A DNA stretch of 64,000 nt from Rutstroemia sp. NJR-2017a BVV2 (Eukaryota > Ascomycota > Leotiomycetes > Helotiales > Rutstroemiaceae), in the NCBI GenBank assembly GCA_002946415.1, contig NJPS01000034.1:372001-436000 (forward strand), written 5' to 3'. A program made the position numbers and the translations under genes. This document shows, one piece after another, positions 12,198 to 24,574 of the stretch; positions within the stretch are counted from its first letter, which is position 1, and the number at the start of each line of letters is the position of its first letter. The notes under the pieces are model-generated. The model saw nothing but the letters and a program-made list of their open reading frames with translations. It was not told the origin of the DNA and did no database searches.

Positions 12198-15100
12198 ATG
12201 ATGAAATGGTTATATTTCTTCGCGGCATTGCTTGGCTCAAGCCAAGTGCAAGCCGCTGCAGTTTTTGCTCATTTCATGGTAAATATGGCTGCTTCCAGCA
12301 ACTACAAATGATGATACTAAGGACATACTAGGTTGGAAATACCGAATATTTTACCCAGAGTGACTGGGAAACAAACATGCGGACGGCGATGGATTACCAT
12401 ATTGATGCATTTGCACTCAACATGGCCCATAATTGGGCCGACAATGCAAAACAAGTCTCGCTGGCTTTTGCTGCTGCTGACAGCGTAGGCTTCAAGCTGT
12501 TTTACTCGTTCGACTATGCGGGAGGCGGACCATGGCCAAAGGCTGATGTCATTCAATTCATTCAAAACCATGCATCTGGCGGATCGTACTATCATTACAA
12601 TGGACAGCCATTTGTCTCTACCTTTGAGGGTCCAGACTCTTCGGGTGACTGGGTTGATATCAAGGCCCAGACTGGATGTTTTTTTGTTCCAGACTGGTCC
12701 TCCATTGGTGCTGGGCCAGCATTGGCTAAGGGTGTTGCAGATGGGCTTTTCAGTGAGTTGAACTTATGATAATCTCGAATTCGTATACTTTGATATACAT
12801 TACTAATTTTGAATGTTTTAATCAGGCTGGGCAGCATGGAGATGGGGCGATTGGAGGATGAATACATATACTGATGCTGCTTACAACACATCTTTAGCTG
12901 GTCTGCCATACATGATGCCTGTCTCGCCATGGTTCTATACGAATCTCCCAGGCTTCCAGAAGAACTGGCTCTGGTCATCGGATGATTTGTGGTTTGACCG
13001 TTGGCAAGAAGTATGGTCTTTTCAACCCGAATGGGTTGAGATAATTACTTGGAATGATTTTGGAGAATCGCATTATATTGGACCTCTGGTGAGCAGCTTA
13101 TCTTCTTGTTCCTTCAGCCCAAATTTTCTCTGTGCCGCAGCGTTTCCTAGCCGCGTCTCGAAGAATTTGCCAGTGCTTTGGCACTTCTCCTTCGAGGCTT
13201 CAGTTCAACATACTGTGGGCTGCTGAAAAAACTAATATGTCTTAAGGATGAAAAACAATATGATTTGTTCAATGACTCAAATGGAAAAGCGCCTTTCAAT
13301 GTAAGTCCTACTTGTGGATCTCTCCTCGTTGTATAGAAGTATCATGCTTACACGTAAAATAGTTCGTTGAGGGAATGCCACACGATGCTTGGGGTCTATC
13401 ACTTCCCTATTTAATCGACACTTACAAGAACGGTGTAGGAACTATCACTAGCGAGAATCTTTATGTTTGGCATCGTCTTTCGCCAGCAACAGCTTGTCCT
13501 AATGATTTTACGAAAGGAAATACAGCTAGTCAGTTACAGATTGAATTTCTTCCATGGGATATCGTTGAGGACAAGATTTTCTTCTCCGCATTGCTCGTTG
13601 CCGACGCATATTATACTGTTACGATTGGAGGCAAGGTCGCTGTTTCCGAATCGTTGGATTGGACATCCATTCCCCATACTGGCACAGGAGGTCTATATCA
13701 CGGCAGCGCTTCATTCAATGGTCTCACTGGAGCGGTACGAGTATGCCTTTACCGTGAAGAGCTAGGCACTGTTCTTTGCGTCGATGGTGGAACTAGTGAG
13801 CAACCTAAGAATCCCTGGAATCTTATTATTCTCTCTGCTAACTACATTTAAAGTTGACACACATTGCTCCAGCACCGCTGGTTATACAAATGTAAGCATG
13901 CTCGCCCCATGATTCTACTTTCAAACGATTACATCGACAATTTATGATCTAAGTCATGTGGATGACCGCAAGACTAAGTCTACAATTTCTTTGCTCAATG
14001 TTTCGAGAGCGACGGTGGCATGGTGCTGACCATCCTTATAGTGGAATGCTTTCACCGCTTTCAAAGCTGGGGAGGAGGCCGACGGCGAATCCACGTTAAA
14101 GCTCTCTGACCAGAAGTGTATTGAGGGATTTGGTACCAATGATTTTAACACTATATGTGTCTTCGTATGTGGGCTAGGGTAGGTTTTGCTAGAGTTGATC
14201 TACACTTCATCGATATATTGAGGCTAACGGATCGAAAGGTATTGCCCCCCCGCAGCTTGCACTTGCGCTCAGATGGGAATACCTCCAAAGGTTCCGAAAG
14301 TCACTGGATCTACTGGCTACTCCGCGAATGGTATGATTGAATTTGAGGGACTATGTGCTTTTGCATGTCTTTATGTGGGTATTCCTTTTTCGTGTATTTT
14401 TGACCGGTTGCTAAATAAATGACCAAACCAACAGGGCTTCTGTGGCTTTGCCAACAATACTGTTTGCGTGGACTCTCCAACCTCGCTATATGTCCCCACC
14501 GTGTCGCCATTCAATCCCCCAGCATGCACTGGAGGTAGTGGAGAAGGTGACTTTGCTGATCTGTGTCAATGGTCGTGCCAGTATGGTTATTGTCCAATCT
14601 CTAGTTGTACTTGTCACACACAAGGTGATTTGGTTGTTCCTCCACCACAAGTCGGTAACATAAATGCCACCTTCGTCCCAATTACAGGTGTCCTGGCATA
14701 TGATCAACTCTGCGTATTTACATGCAGCCGTGGCCATTGCCCAGATGTTTGCGCCTCCAATCTAGCTTGTACATCAGGTTCTGGTGACGGCAACTTCGGT
14801 GGACTATGCGGATATAGTTGTGGATACAACTTCTGTCCGGAACCGTGTAAGTGTATTACTCATGGTACTAAGGTTTCACCTCCTTCTGCACTACCCGGTG
14901 TCACAGGGTTTGGAAATATTGGGTTGGACTCTACGACCTACGATCCTCTTTGCAATTTCACCTGTTCGCATGGATACTGTCCAGGTGGGGCCTGCTCTTA
15001 CGAAGAAAGTGCCTCAGACACATCTCTCGTGTTTACTTCTGAAGATGATTTGCTTCCATTCGAGTCAGACACAACCTACAGTGCCGGTGATGGGCTCTTG

Positions 15101-17239
15101 TTTGATTCTTCTGCAGATCCAGATCTCGCTTTTAATCTCAACTTGGTTGGAGCTCCTGTCTCTTGGGAAGACATAGATTGCAGTTCAGTAGCGTCGTCTG
15201 AAACTGCTCCGGGAACCGACGGCGATACTCTTGGCTGTGTTGATGCAGCTGTTTCGGTAAGACACATTCGTTATTAAGCTTTCAAGATTTCTTTCGCGCA
15301 GTCGTAAACTTCTAATCCTTCTTGCATTCTTTCGTTGTCTCACTCAAAGTTTCGTTCTCAACGTCTCGAAAACAAAGTTTTCTGAGTTAAATTAGCATTA
15401 ACTGACTGTGTACGATTATAGTTTTTGTTCTATTCGATTTATCAAGATGACAGCAGCGGACAAGTATCTACTTCCCGAATTCGAAGTCTGTCAAATTATC
15501 ACTTTCAAGCACATTCAAAATGGAAGCCTGTCGATAATTGTACCATACACTGTATGCTTTCAAGCACTTCCCCATCGAACACCTGGATGCCAGTAGGAAA
15601 CGGAACATTCAATGGCATATATCACGAACTGCATTTTATGCATACCGATAAAGCTTTCGGGCATAAGGTTTATCAGGGCATTTCTCCCAATGTCTCTACA
15701 TTTGCAAGTCGCTCCATTGGCAGCAGTAGCACTCTTCAAGCTAGAGGATTGATTGAAGTCACCGACTGGAGACCTAAACCATTAGATGAAGAGTTACTGG
15801 ACAGCATTGCCCAATATGGAGCTTCAGCGGTTGCACAAGATATGGGGCACGCAGTTTCTGACACTGTTGCAGACACTCATTATGGCGCGATGTGTTTTAC
15901 AATATATCGAGGAGGTGAAGCTATATCCACCCATGCGTTGAACATTACTCAAGGTCAGTCGACCGACGACTCTGAGCTTAGCGGCCAAGGGGCACTCGAA
16001 GACTGCCAAAAGTTCCAAAACAACCAAGCTCTCGGCAGTGTTACAATGAAATGCAATTACGATTTAATAGCTATCGATCCGGCATTGGAGGAGGATGCTG
16101 ATGAGCCTGATGATCCTGACGATGACTATATCTGGCCAACACTGAGTCCTCGAGGTGATACGGGCAGTGCCCACACATACGAAATCAGAAACGTTGAAGA
16201 TCCAGCACAAACCGCGCCTTTTACATCTGCGACTTATACTAACGGAGAAGGTGGGACAAATCTCAGAGCGGCGAGGGGGGATAACCTTGCCTACGGGTTC
16301 GCGAGTGCAGAGTGCGACATTGCGGCAATTATCAACCAGGCACTTCTAGAGAACATTATTGCAGAGTCTGAGCATCTCATTGAGCGACAACTTATTGCGA
16401 AGTTCCTCGAATTTGCCCAATATCCTCATATAGATCTTGAGGATGGCAAGGGCATCCAGACCGTGCCGGGTCTGCTGAATTGTTCTTTCGATGTTATTAA
16501 GGAATATATGAACAAGCCATACAATACGTGGGTAAGCCTGGGCAGCCCAGGACAATCATCAAACGGTAACAGCCTTTTCGGCAGAATAGCTCAGGCTCTG
16601 GGGTCTAAAACCAATCCCTCTGTTATGCCGAATTGTGATAAAGCGATAAATAGAATGAAAGCAAGAATCGTGGATACTACACTTAAACCTACCTCCGACG
16701 CTAAGTTTGCCAGTTTGCTAAGGAACCCGTCGCAGGCAGGCACCGAAAAAGCCCTCTCCCTCTTACGTACGGTAAGTTCTTTATTTTATTTCCCTCTAAC
16801 AACTGGACATTAAGATTTGATGCTAACATTCGAGCAGGGCGTAGCTGTATTCAACTATCTCAACGATCCCGAAGCACAAGCGCTGCAGAGAAATATCCAC
16901 CTCGCTATTCGTAGCGCTTTGGACGAATTTAGTACCATTTACAACACCAACATTCCTCATTCGAAGTGCCCGGATATCGTTGAGCTCTGGGATCAATTCA
17001 TTAATTTCTGGCCACAGCGCATGGAGAATATCTTTTTGAGTTATTCGCTGGAGAGAATAGTTCAGCTGCGCACAAGTTGGCAAGATCGGCTGGATAATTT
17101 GCCCAGTGGTGATGCCGCGTTGAGGCAGCTTGGGGAAGAAATGTTAGCCAAGATCGAGTCACTGGGCGACCAGCTAGACGCCTCTGTGTATTACAACCGC
17201 GCCCCGTTCGAACCACCTAGTGGCGACCCCGATTCATAG
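12198..17239 (+). CDS. modular glycoside hydrolase family 71 alpha-1,3-glucanase (mutanase)
   Basis: A secreted enzyme expected to cleave alpha-1,3-glucan of fungal walls. My model has 11 exons: 12198-12278, 12332-12752, 12826-13088, 13247-13300, 13363-13795, 13854-13891, 14042-14178, 14239-14374, 14435-15256, 15422-16771 and 16838-17239. The total is 1378 aa and every junction keeps frame. Residues 1-20 form a signal peptide (MMKWLYFFAALLGSSQVQA). The GH71 domain runs to about residue 417, with AVFAHFMVGN, DAFALNMA, FKLFYSFDYAGG, EIITWNDFGESHYIGP and MPHDAWGLSLPYLIDTYK. Residues 418-700 hold cysteine-rich repeats such as LCVFTCSRGHCP, LCNFTCSHGYCP and LCQWSCQYGYCP, as often found behind fungal GH71 domains. 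An acidic Ser/Asp linker and about 580 C-terminal residues (from 796) match nothing I know. The GH71 assignment is firm. That all exons belong to one transcript is inferred from frame continuity. Confidence 0.85.
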
Positions 17240-18260
17240 ATAGATACAGCGAATCATAAGGGAATTATAGCAATAGACAGTTTTGATAGTAGGCAGTGTG
17301 ATGACCGCGTTCCTGACCCAGTGAATTGGAATCATCAACTACAGAACTAATTACAGGAGTCAATGTAGCTCCTTTGATAGCTCCAGCCCTGAGTTAGCAA
17401 CTCTAACCTCCCCAAGCTGTTGCTCACACACTCCCATCTAACTGGGGGTATCTAGGTGTGATTCGCGCCCATTGCAGCCGAGTCGTCAAATTATACCCCA
17501 TCCCTCCCCACCTCCGGTTCTCTAGAGCTCGTCCCGAGCGATTGAGACGAAAAGATAGTGGATCAGGGTCGAATACATGAAATAGTTAAGAAAAACAAGC
17601 ACCTAATTCTCTTCCAAGTCGCTAACATCCATTGGATCTCCGGGTGGATTGAAGACGGAGACCTTTCGGACATAGCCATTGTAGTGTTCCGGGATGAGAA
17701 TATCCATTCTTAGCACGTCTGAATACTATTCTCACCACCAAAAGCGAAGTAGAGAACATACATGTGTTGCATGTAGTCTTTGTTTACAGGCAGTCTAGCT
17801 TGGATATGAGGGCTAGTTTGAAGTCATGTAGTCAAGAAGAATCGCCACGCCAAGGAGCGAATGTGCAATGTCGAAATGTCGAAATAGCTGACTGAATCCT
17901 CATGTAAACTTGACTAATCAATCGTAGAATCATATTCTTACGACAGAAGTGGTTAAAGAAACGACATATCTTCTGTGTTCTATAATATGCCGGATAAGAA
18001 TTCTGCCATGGTGGTGGTTCCTTTGGTGGGCTTAGTGGGCAGGTGGGGTGCTCCAGCGTCAACGTCATTCGATGTTGCCCCACGCTGTGTAACTTCGACT
18101 CGAAGTGGAAGTATTTGCTTGTGATGCAGCTGCAGCTGCCCAAGGTAACACAAATATCTAATTTGCTATATCTAGGTAGGTGCTCTCAATTGTTTTCTAG
18201 ACAATTCTTTTCCTCCATACTTTCATATCTCAGAATTCAAAAACTCCCTCACAACTCACA
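17240..18260. other. intergenic region between GH71 and epimerase genes
   Basis: Contains the GH71 3' UTR, the short minus-strand coding-like fragment at 17603-17707 (listed separately) and the promoter of the epimerase-like gene. A CACACTC/GTGTG-rich and C-rich stretch at about 17400-17530 has no open frame. Confidence 0.5.
17603..17707 (-). pseudogene. short coding-like fragment, possible gene relic or last exon of a small gene
   Basis: A 34-codon frame on the minus strand starts MDILIPEHYNGYVRKVSVFN, continues PPGDPMDVSDLEEN and stops at TAG. The composition looks protein-like rather than random. Just upstream on the same strand lies another plausible coding piece (about 17799-17756, ARLPVNKDYMQH). 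It is followed by a GTATGT donor and, 57 bp on, a CTAAG acceptor that joins in frame to this fragment. I cannot find a convincing 5' part, so it is either a decayed gene or the 3' end of a small gene whose start I missed. I do not recognise the family. Confidence 0.3.
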
Positions 18261-19473
18261 ATGGCACCGAAGATCTTTATGTAAGTTGTGCTACGATGCC
18301 CACCTCAGCTGCATTTTGGAAAAGCAACAAAAGAACTGACCTTTCCTCTCATTCCAGCACAGGAGTTACAGGCTACGTGGGTGGTGATGCCCTCTACACC
18401 CTTTACAACGCGCACCCAGATTGGGAATTCACAGCACTCGTTCGCAATTCCGAAAAAGCTGCTCCAGTAGCTGCTGCGTTCCCCAAAGTTCGTTTCGCCT
18501 ACGGCACATTGGAAGATTCAGCAGTTATTGAAGAAGAGGCTGCCAAGGCCGATATTGTTCTACGTAAGTCACGGCTGATTTTCATTCTACATAAATCACA
18601 GCGTAACTGACATTATCCTCTTGAACTATAGATACGGCAGATTCATCCGACAACGAGCCAGCAGCCAAGGCTATTGCCAAGGGCCTTGCAAATGGACATT
18701 CGAAGGAAAAGCCAGGATATTGGATACATCTATCGGGAACAGGTATTCTGTGCTGGAAAGACTCGGAGACAAAGACGTACGGAGAGGCTCCTTCACAGCC
18801 ACCATACGATGACTTGGAAGGTGTCTCCAAATTGACTTCTTTGCCGGACTCTGCCTTCCATCGAAATATCGACAAGATTGTTCTGGGCTCACACTCGGAT
18901 AATGTGAAGACCGCGATTGTTTGCCCGCCAACCATTTACGGCACTGGTCGTGGCCCTGGCAATCAGCGAAGCAGACAAGTCTATAACCTTGTCGGGATTA
19001 CGTTGAAGAAAGGGCAAGCACCACAGCTTGGTAAGGGTCTGACCGAATGGGACCACGTACATGTCCATGATCTCAGTGATTTATATCTTCTTCTAGCCGA
19101 GAAGGCTGTTAATGGTAGTGGTGAGGACGATAGCGAGCTTTGGGGCGAGAAAGGGTATTTCCTTGCCGAGAATGGACACCACGTTTGGGGCGACGTTTCC
19201 AAGCAGGTGGGAGAAGTTGCTTATGAGAAAGGATATATCAAGACCAAGGAGGTCGCGGCAATGGACGTCAAGGAAGCAATTGATCTTGCTGGGTTCGAAG
19301 CCGAATCATGGGGACTGAATTCGAAAGGTTTTGCAAAGAGGGCTAGGAAGTTCTTGGGCTGGGAACCAAAGGGCAGAAGTTTGAAGGATGAGATTCCATA
19401 TATCGTTGAAGCGGAGGCGAAGAGAGAAGGCATTGAGCCGTCGCACGCCGCAAAAGCTGCCGGAGATGCATGA
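18261..19473 (+). CDS. NAD(P)-binding Rossmann-fold epimerase/dehydratase-like protein
   Basis: A member of the extended SDR / NAD-dependent epimerase-like superfamily; substrate unknown. Exons are 18261-18280, 18358-18563 and 18632-19473, giving 355 aa. Introns of 77 and 68 bp join as MAPKIFI-TGVTGYVGG and ..DIVL-H-TADSSD... The nucleotide-binding glycine motif TGVTGYVGG is at residues 8-16, split off by the first intron. It is followed by ALVRNSEKA (end of beta-2) and an acidic residue-rich VRFAYGTLEDS. Further SDR-like segments are YWIHLSGTG, VKTAIVCPPTIYGTGRGP and EWDHVHVHDLSDLYLLL. The classical YxxxK catalytic pair is not obvious, as is common in the atypical SDRs of fungi related to NmrA and isoflavone-reductase-like proteins. 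The length is normal for the group. Both neighbours are unrelated, so context gives no clue to the substrate. Confidence 0.85.
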
Positions 19474-20883
19474 AGGGCGAGAAAATAATTTAATTTTTGC
19501 AGCATAATATTGTAGGTACTGAACATTCAATCAAACGATTACATGAATGACGATGAGGCTTTTACCAAGAATAGCCAAGTGAAGCTTGTTCTAGCCAAGG
19601 AAGATGGTGGTGAGTCGTAATTTACACGACGGTGCATATCCACACACTGGGTGGTGGGTAGCAGAAGAAGCCTTCATTGTAAAGGTTCAAGAACAATGTC
19701 AAAGACTACGGCTACAATGATAAATCCTGGTGTACTCGTAACACGATGCCACGAATGGACATAAAAACGGGCCACGCAAAAGTACAGTATTACTGGAGTA
19801 GCAAAAGGAAGAGACTGAAAATAATCGGGACTGTCCGTCGCAGAGAATCTGGGGTAATGGAAGGATTTGGTTTCCCATATGTTTCTCCGCATCCAAGCTT
19901 ACATATTACCAGGATGAGCTTCACTAATCAAGCCAATAGCTATTAACTATATCGGGGTGGGTGGTTATCCAGGGTATTAAACCACCAATCATCAACAACA
20001 TATGATATGTCGTTGATAACAGACGCGAGGATTTACGAATCGATGTGGTTGCACAGGGCTGCTCTGCCCGGCTGCCGTCCTCCCACCACGGCCAGTTATC
20101 ACAGGTTTCATTTCTGTGTCCCACAACACTACGCTACACGGTGGCTGATTTGGAGATTGAATATTGCATACGGCTAGGGTTCTGGTTTGGTGCGACGTGA
20201 AGTACGAGCTGTTACTCTACGGTGAAGAGAATTGGACAAGCTGATGGCATGCTCAGCGGACCTTTTCTGCATGAGGTAGCAACCGAGAATAGGCATACAT
20301 CCTACGGCTTGCTTCTTGCTCACCAGTGTGATCACGGAAACTTGTATCGCAGGTTGCTGGCGCCTTGCTTTCTGCAGCCATCTGCTGAATACGATATCAA
20401 CAGCGATACAACCAAGTCCGAGGCCAGTGTAACGATGTCAATGACGAACAATCCACTCACAAGTCTTCCCTCAAGCCACATGGAAGATAAGCATTTTCTG
20501 GCTGAAATGAATCCTAGTACTGGAGACGGCCAGTTTTGCCAAAACATCTGCCCACTCCATCGAACCACATCTGTCAGAATTTGAGTTCATGAAAGAATGT
20601 ACGGACTGCCACGCCGGGGCAGGGGTTAATCGCTGAGCTGGGAAGGTGATTTTGGTTCTTGTGCCACGAACATAGCTGGGTTATGTTGCTATTCGCCAGC
20701 AGCATGCTATCGGAGCTACTTCCTGCTGTACGACTGCCCTTGGTGCAATGCTTGTCCTTCGCTCGTTCTTATAAGATACTTCAGCTCCCTTGAGCCTTGT
20801 GGTATGAAAACTTCACATCAATAATCGTGCTTGCGAAATCTCGACATTCAATATCTGAAAACCCCAGACAAGCAATAGAGAAT
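19474..20883. other. intergenic region upstream of the amino-acid permease
   Basis: 1.4 kb with no supported gene. A 120-codon frame at 20222-20584 has no motif or splice context. A TATAAG motif at about 20771, some 110 bp before the permease ATG, is a candidate TATA element. Confidence 0.45.
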
Positions 20884-23083
20884 ATGGCGACTCCGGCAAC
20901 GCTCGCTGGCGCCGGTGAAGACACTAGGCTACCGGCCGAAATGAATAACACAGTTGTCCGTCCACAGCATCGAAAACTTCACGATCCAAGTATTACCTTT
21001 GAAGAATACCACTACTACGCCAACATCACCCGCGCAGAGGAAGATGCCTCCACAGACGCGGACATTGGAGACACCACATTCTTCTCCTTGATTGTCCCAC
21101 CGAAGAATCTGAAAGGGGCTGCTCCTGTCAATTCTGCCCCGGTACTCGAGAAAGAGACCGGAGAGGAGAAAACAGCAGAGAAGCATATACATGACATGTC
21201 TGACGCGGAACGCTTGAATATTTCAGATGATGAGTGGTACAATGCATCAAGAGCCATGAGAGTAGCTACTTGGGCTGCGGTCTTCTATCTGATTACAACA
21301 GATATTCTTGGTCCTTTTGGTGTTCCGTTAGTTCTTTCCCACTCAATATTTAAATCAATGGCTTTCGCTAAATGATATCCAGTTTTGCTCTGGGAACGCT
21401 CGGCTGGGGACCAGGTATTGCATTATACACGGTGTTTGGAGGCTTGGCTATCTAGTAAGAACACAGTTCGAGTTTTCTGAAAGGGAAACAAGTACTAATA
21501 TGAGTAGTGGTGGATTCATGCTGTACTACATGTTTCTCGGACTCGATTCGCACAGTTATCCTATGCGAACGTATGGTGATATCGCGTTCAGACTTTATGG
21601 TTCTCCAATGCGACATATGATTAATATACTTCAATCAATCCAGCTTTTATTCAATGTTGGGGTCATTGGTAGGTCTTTCGTATCTCTTACATATGTTTAA
21701 CACCCAATGAAGTGCCTCAGTTCCCGTAATATGCTGCTAGCTACGGGAATTCCTATGGTCAGATCAGGAAGAGTCCAAAGTGAGCCGACAACCGTGAGAA
21801 GATCTAAAAGCGTCCTTGAAAAGCCTCTGATATATAGAATATCTATTCTGTACGATTTAGAGCGCCAATAAGATATCTCAAGAACGCCAGATCTATCCAC
21901 ATTATTTAATATCCCCCGTTCCAAGTTGTATTCACGCTCGTTGAAACAATATACTGACATCACCCCAGTTATCTCCAACGGCCAAGCCCTAAGCCAAGTC
22001 TCCAAATTCAAGCTATGCTACGCCATCTGCTGTCTAGTCTTCGCCCTCATAGGCTTCTTCCTTGGTCAAGTCCGCACCCTACAAAAGTACGGCTGGCTCG
22101 CTAACGCTGCCATCTGGATGAACGTCTTCATCATCTGCTGCACCATGGGCGTAGCCGCGCACAGCGCCCCCAACTACGACGCCTCCGGCGCCGCCGCCGG
22201 CACCGCTCTCGGCGGACTATCCGTAACCCCGGACGACAACGGCGTGTATCCTCCCGTGCACACCAGCGGCGGGCTCCCCGCCTCCACCGCCGGCTTCACC
22301 GGCGCTATCAACGGTCTCATGCAAGCGGTCTATGCCTACGGCGGCGCAATGCTGTTCACGGAATTCATGTCCGAGATGCGCAAGCCGCGCGATTTCTGGA
22401 AGGGGATGATTTGCGCGCAGGTGTTCATCTATCTGGTGTATATCTTCTACGGCTGCTTTATGTACGGTTATCAGGGGCAATATGCGGTTAATCCTTCTTA
22501 TCAGGGCATCTCCCCCTATGCGTGGCAGACGGTGGGGAATGTGATTTCGTTTATCTCGGCGCTGATCGCGGCCGGCTTGTATGGGAATATCGGCATCAAA
22601 GTCCTGTATAACAACATCTTCATGGAATTCTTCAAAGCACCACCTCTTACGACTCGAGGGGGGAAGATCCTCTGGGCCGGTATCGTGCCTGTCTACTGGA
22701 GCATCGCGTATATCGTAGCCGCTGCCATCCCCAATTTCTTTGGACTCTCGTCTCTAGTCGCGGCGCTGTGCATTCTCCAGTTCACGTACACGTTCCCGCC
22801 GATGCTGTATGTGGGCTACTGTATCAAGCTGGGGGCTCAGCTGCCGGGCGAGGGGTTCGATCCAGCTACGGGTACGACGACGGTGATGGATAGTGGGTTC
22901 AAACGGATTCTGAGAGGGTACAGGAAGAGGTTCATCATGAATACTTGGAATGTGCTGTATCTTGGGGGAGCGCTGGTTACAGCTGGGTTGGGCGCATACT
23001 CGGCGATCGAGGCACTTATTGAGGCGTTCAAGAAACCGCAGATTACGGCTTTCACTTGTAAAAGTCCGGTGGACAGTTCGTAG
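20884..23083 (+). CDS. AAAP-family amino-acid permease (neutral amino-acid transporter, Mtr-like)
   Basis: A plasma-membrane amino-acid/proton symporter of the AAAP (Aa_trans) family, similar to Neurospora mtr. Exons are 20884-21326, 21383-21454, 21508-21668 and 21969-23083, giving 596 aa; using the alternative acceptor at 21505 adds one Ser. A soluble, acidic N-terminal tail of about 130 residues precedes the first membrane helix (ATWAAVFYLITTDILGP). Further family-like pieces are GTLGWGPGIALYTVFGG, MFLGLDSHSYPMRTYGDIAF, LLFNVGVIVISNGQALSQ and EFMSEMRKPRDFWKGM. About 11 hydrophobic helices follow, consistent with the family. The third intron (21669-21968) is 300 bp, several times longer than any other in the gene. 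Codon use of the last exon is more GC-rich than the first. Confidence 0.9.
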
Positions 23084-23489
23084 CGAGGGTGATCATGTGT
23101 GGAGGGTTGTGGAGATTCAGCGTAAGGGTTAGATTCATGGTGTTCTGGGCTTGGCATATATGGCATAGTGGATGTGGTTGGTTATGGGTGTGTTGGGAGG
23201 ACTTCTTGTGATAGTTGGTAATATAAGTGTCGTCCTTTGCACTCGTTCCACTACTAAGACTTTGACCTCTTTCTCCTATAATCTTGTGAGCATTATAATT
23301 CCCAATTCTGACCTTGAAGTTGGAATATTATGATACCCTCGAACACACTCAAACTTCTCCGAAGCATTCATGAGTAATTCAGAGGACTTTTGCTCTCGTG
23401 ATATTAAATGTAGGAATTAATATTTAGACCATCGTTAACCCGTTTCAATGCCATATGTACATACCGAGATATCCAACGCAAAGAATACA
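23084..23489. other. convergent intergenic region between permease and PAQR genes
   Basis: 406 bp shared by two facing 3' ends. The permease side is G/T-rich and the rest is A/T-rich. No open frame or repeat is evident. Confidence 0.5.
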
Positions 23490-24574
23490 TCATCGGGAGC
23501 CGCACCGCGGATGATGATACTCATAATTATATGCAGTTAACAATCCCACCAAATGCAAACCCGTCGCCACCACAACCAGTGCATGGAAGATCTGATGAGA
23601 GTGTCCTACCAAATCATACTTCCCCGGTCTATATCGTTCAGGTATACGCATCTAACATTCCATATATCAGCATCTTTCCATTCGTCTACACCTTCAAACT
23701 CTCAAGAAATCAGACAAGAACATAGATAACTCACAGCATAAACCGTAGCCGCCACAACCAACAAACCCCCTTCCCCAAGATACCAAGGCATCCCTGTCCC
23801 TCTCACCACCTCCCTCCACCCAAAAACCACAATCGCATTAACAATCGGCGCAAACCCCGAACACGCCGTCCCCACAAACAAGCCTACTCGAAAAATCCTC
23901 CACCTCGGCCCCTGAAACCTTGGATGCAGCAGCACGACGACCGAAAGCCCCGCCAGCGCTAAAATCTGTGTTCCCGTTTGGTCAGTTCTCTATCTCCACC
24001 TCCCTATTCAGAAACAAAAACGACAAACATAACATACCATACACCAATACCCCACCCTCAACCTCCCCTCACAATAAAACGCAACATAAATCCCGCTCGC
24101 AAAATCCCCCAAAATCATCAGCACGATCCCCACAAAGTCCAAGCGCAGCCACCGACTCGCCACCTTTTGAGAATGGTTCATCAGGGTATGATACCCTGCA
24201 CTCAAACCCAGACATGCAGCCGACAGCGCGAACCACAGGCTGAAGACGGCTTTGTCGGCGCGCGAGGCGGAGGGGTAGTGGTGCGGGAGGAGGTAGAAGA
24301 TGAAGCCGGTGAAGAAGAGGCACAGCAGGAAGGGGACGGAGTGCGTGTGGATGTTGAGGGTTTCGTTGTGGATGTGGAGAGAGGAGCGCAGGGAGGAGAG
24401 CACGGAGTAAGAGATGCGGCGGTAGGAGGTACGGATTAGGGGGTTGTCTTGGTGCCAAGAGGGAAGCTCGTCGTAGGTGAGGAGGGAGGAGGAGGAGGGT
24501 GGTGGGGGATGATGAGGGGGTTCCGTCTCGGATAATGTGGGTTGTGCGCCTTTTTCAGCTGTGATAAAATCCAT
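23490..24574 (-). CDS. PAQR / hemolysin-III family seven-helix membrane protein (Izh/AdipoR-like)
   Basis: A member of the progestin/adiponectin receptor family. Fungal relatives (Izh proteins) affect zinc and lipid homeostasis, and the ligand or reaction here is unknown. Exons on the minus strand are 24574-24038, 23965-23735 and 23651-23490, giving 309 aa. Introns of 72 and 83 bp join as ..VGYWCM-ILALAGLS.. and ..ATVYA-MRIPERYRPG... The family motifs are present: NETLNIHTH, SAGYHTLMNHS, RLDFVGIVLMI and GHSHQIFHALVVVATGLH. The conserved His in SAGYHT and the HxxxH at the end (HSHQIFH) supply the metal-binding residues. The cytosolic N terminus is Pro/Ser-rich (HHPPPPSSSS). The C terminus (YEYHHPRCGSR) ends shortly after the last helix. 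The 3' end is separated from the permease 3' end by about 400 bp. Confidence 0.9.

Noticed and set aside
24069..24458. Long frames on both strands over the PAQR gene
   Set aside because: GC-rich coding sequence keeps other frames open; only the minus frame with PAQR motifs is real.
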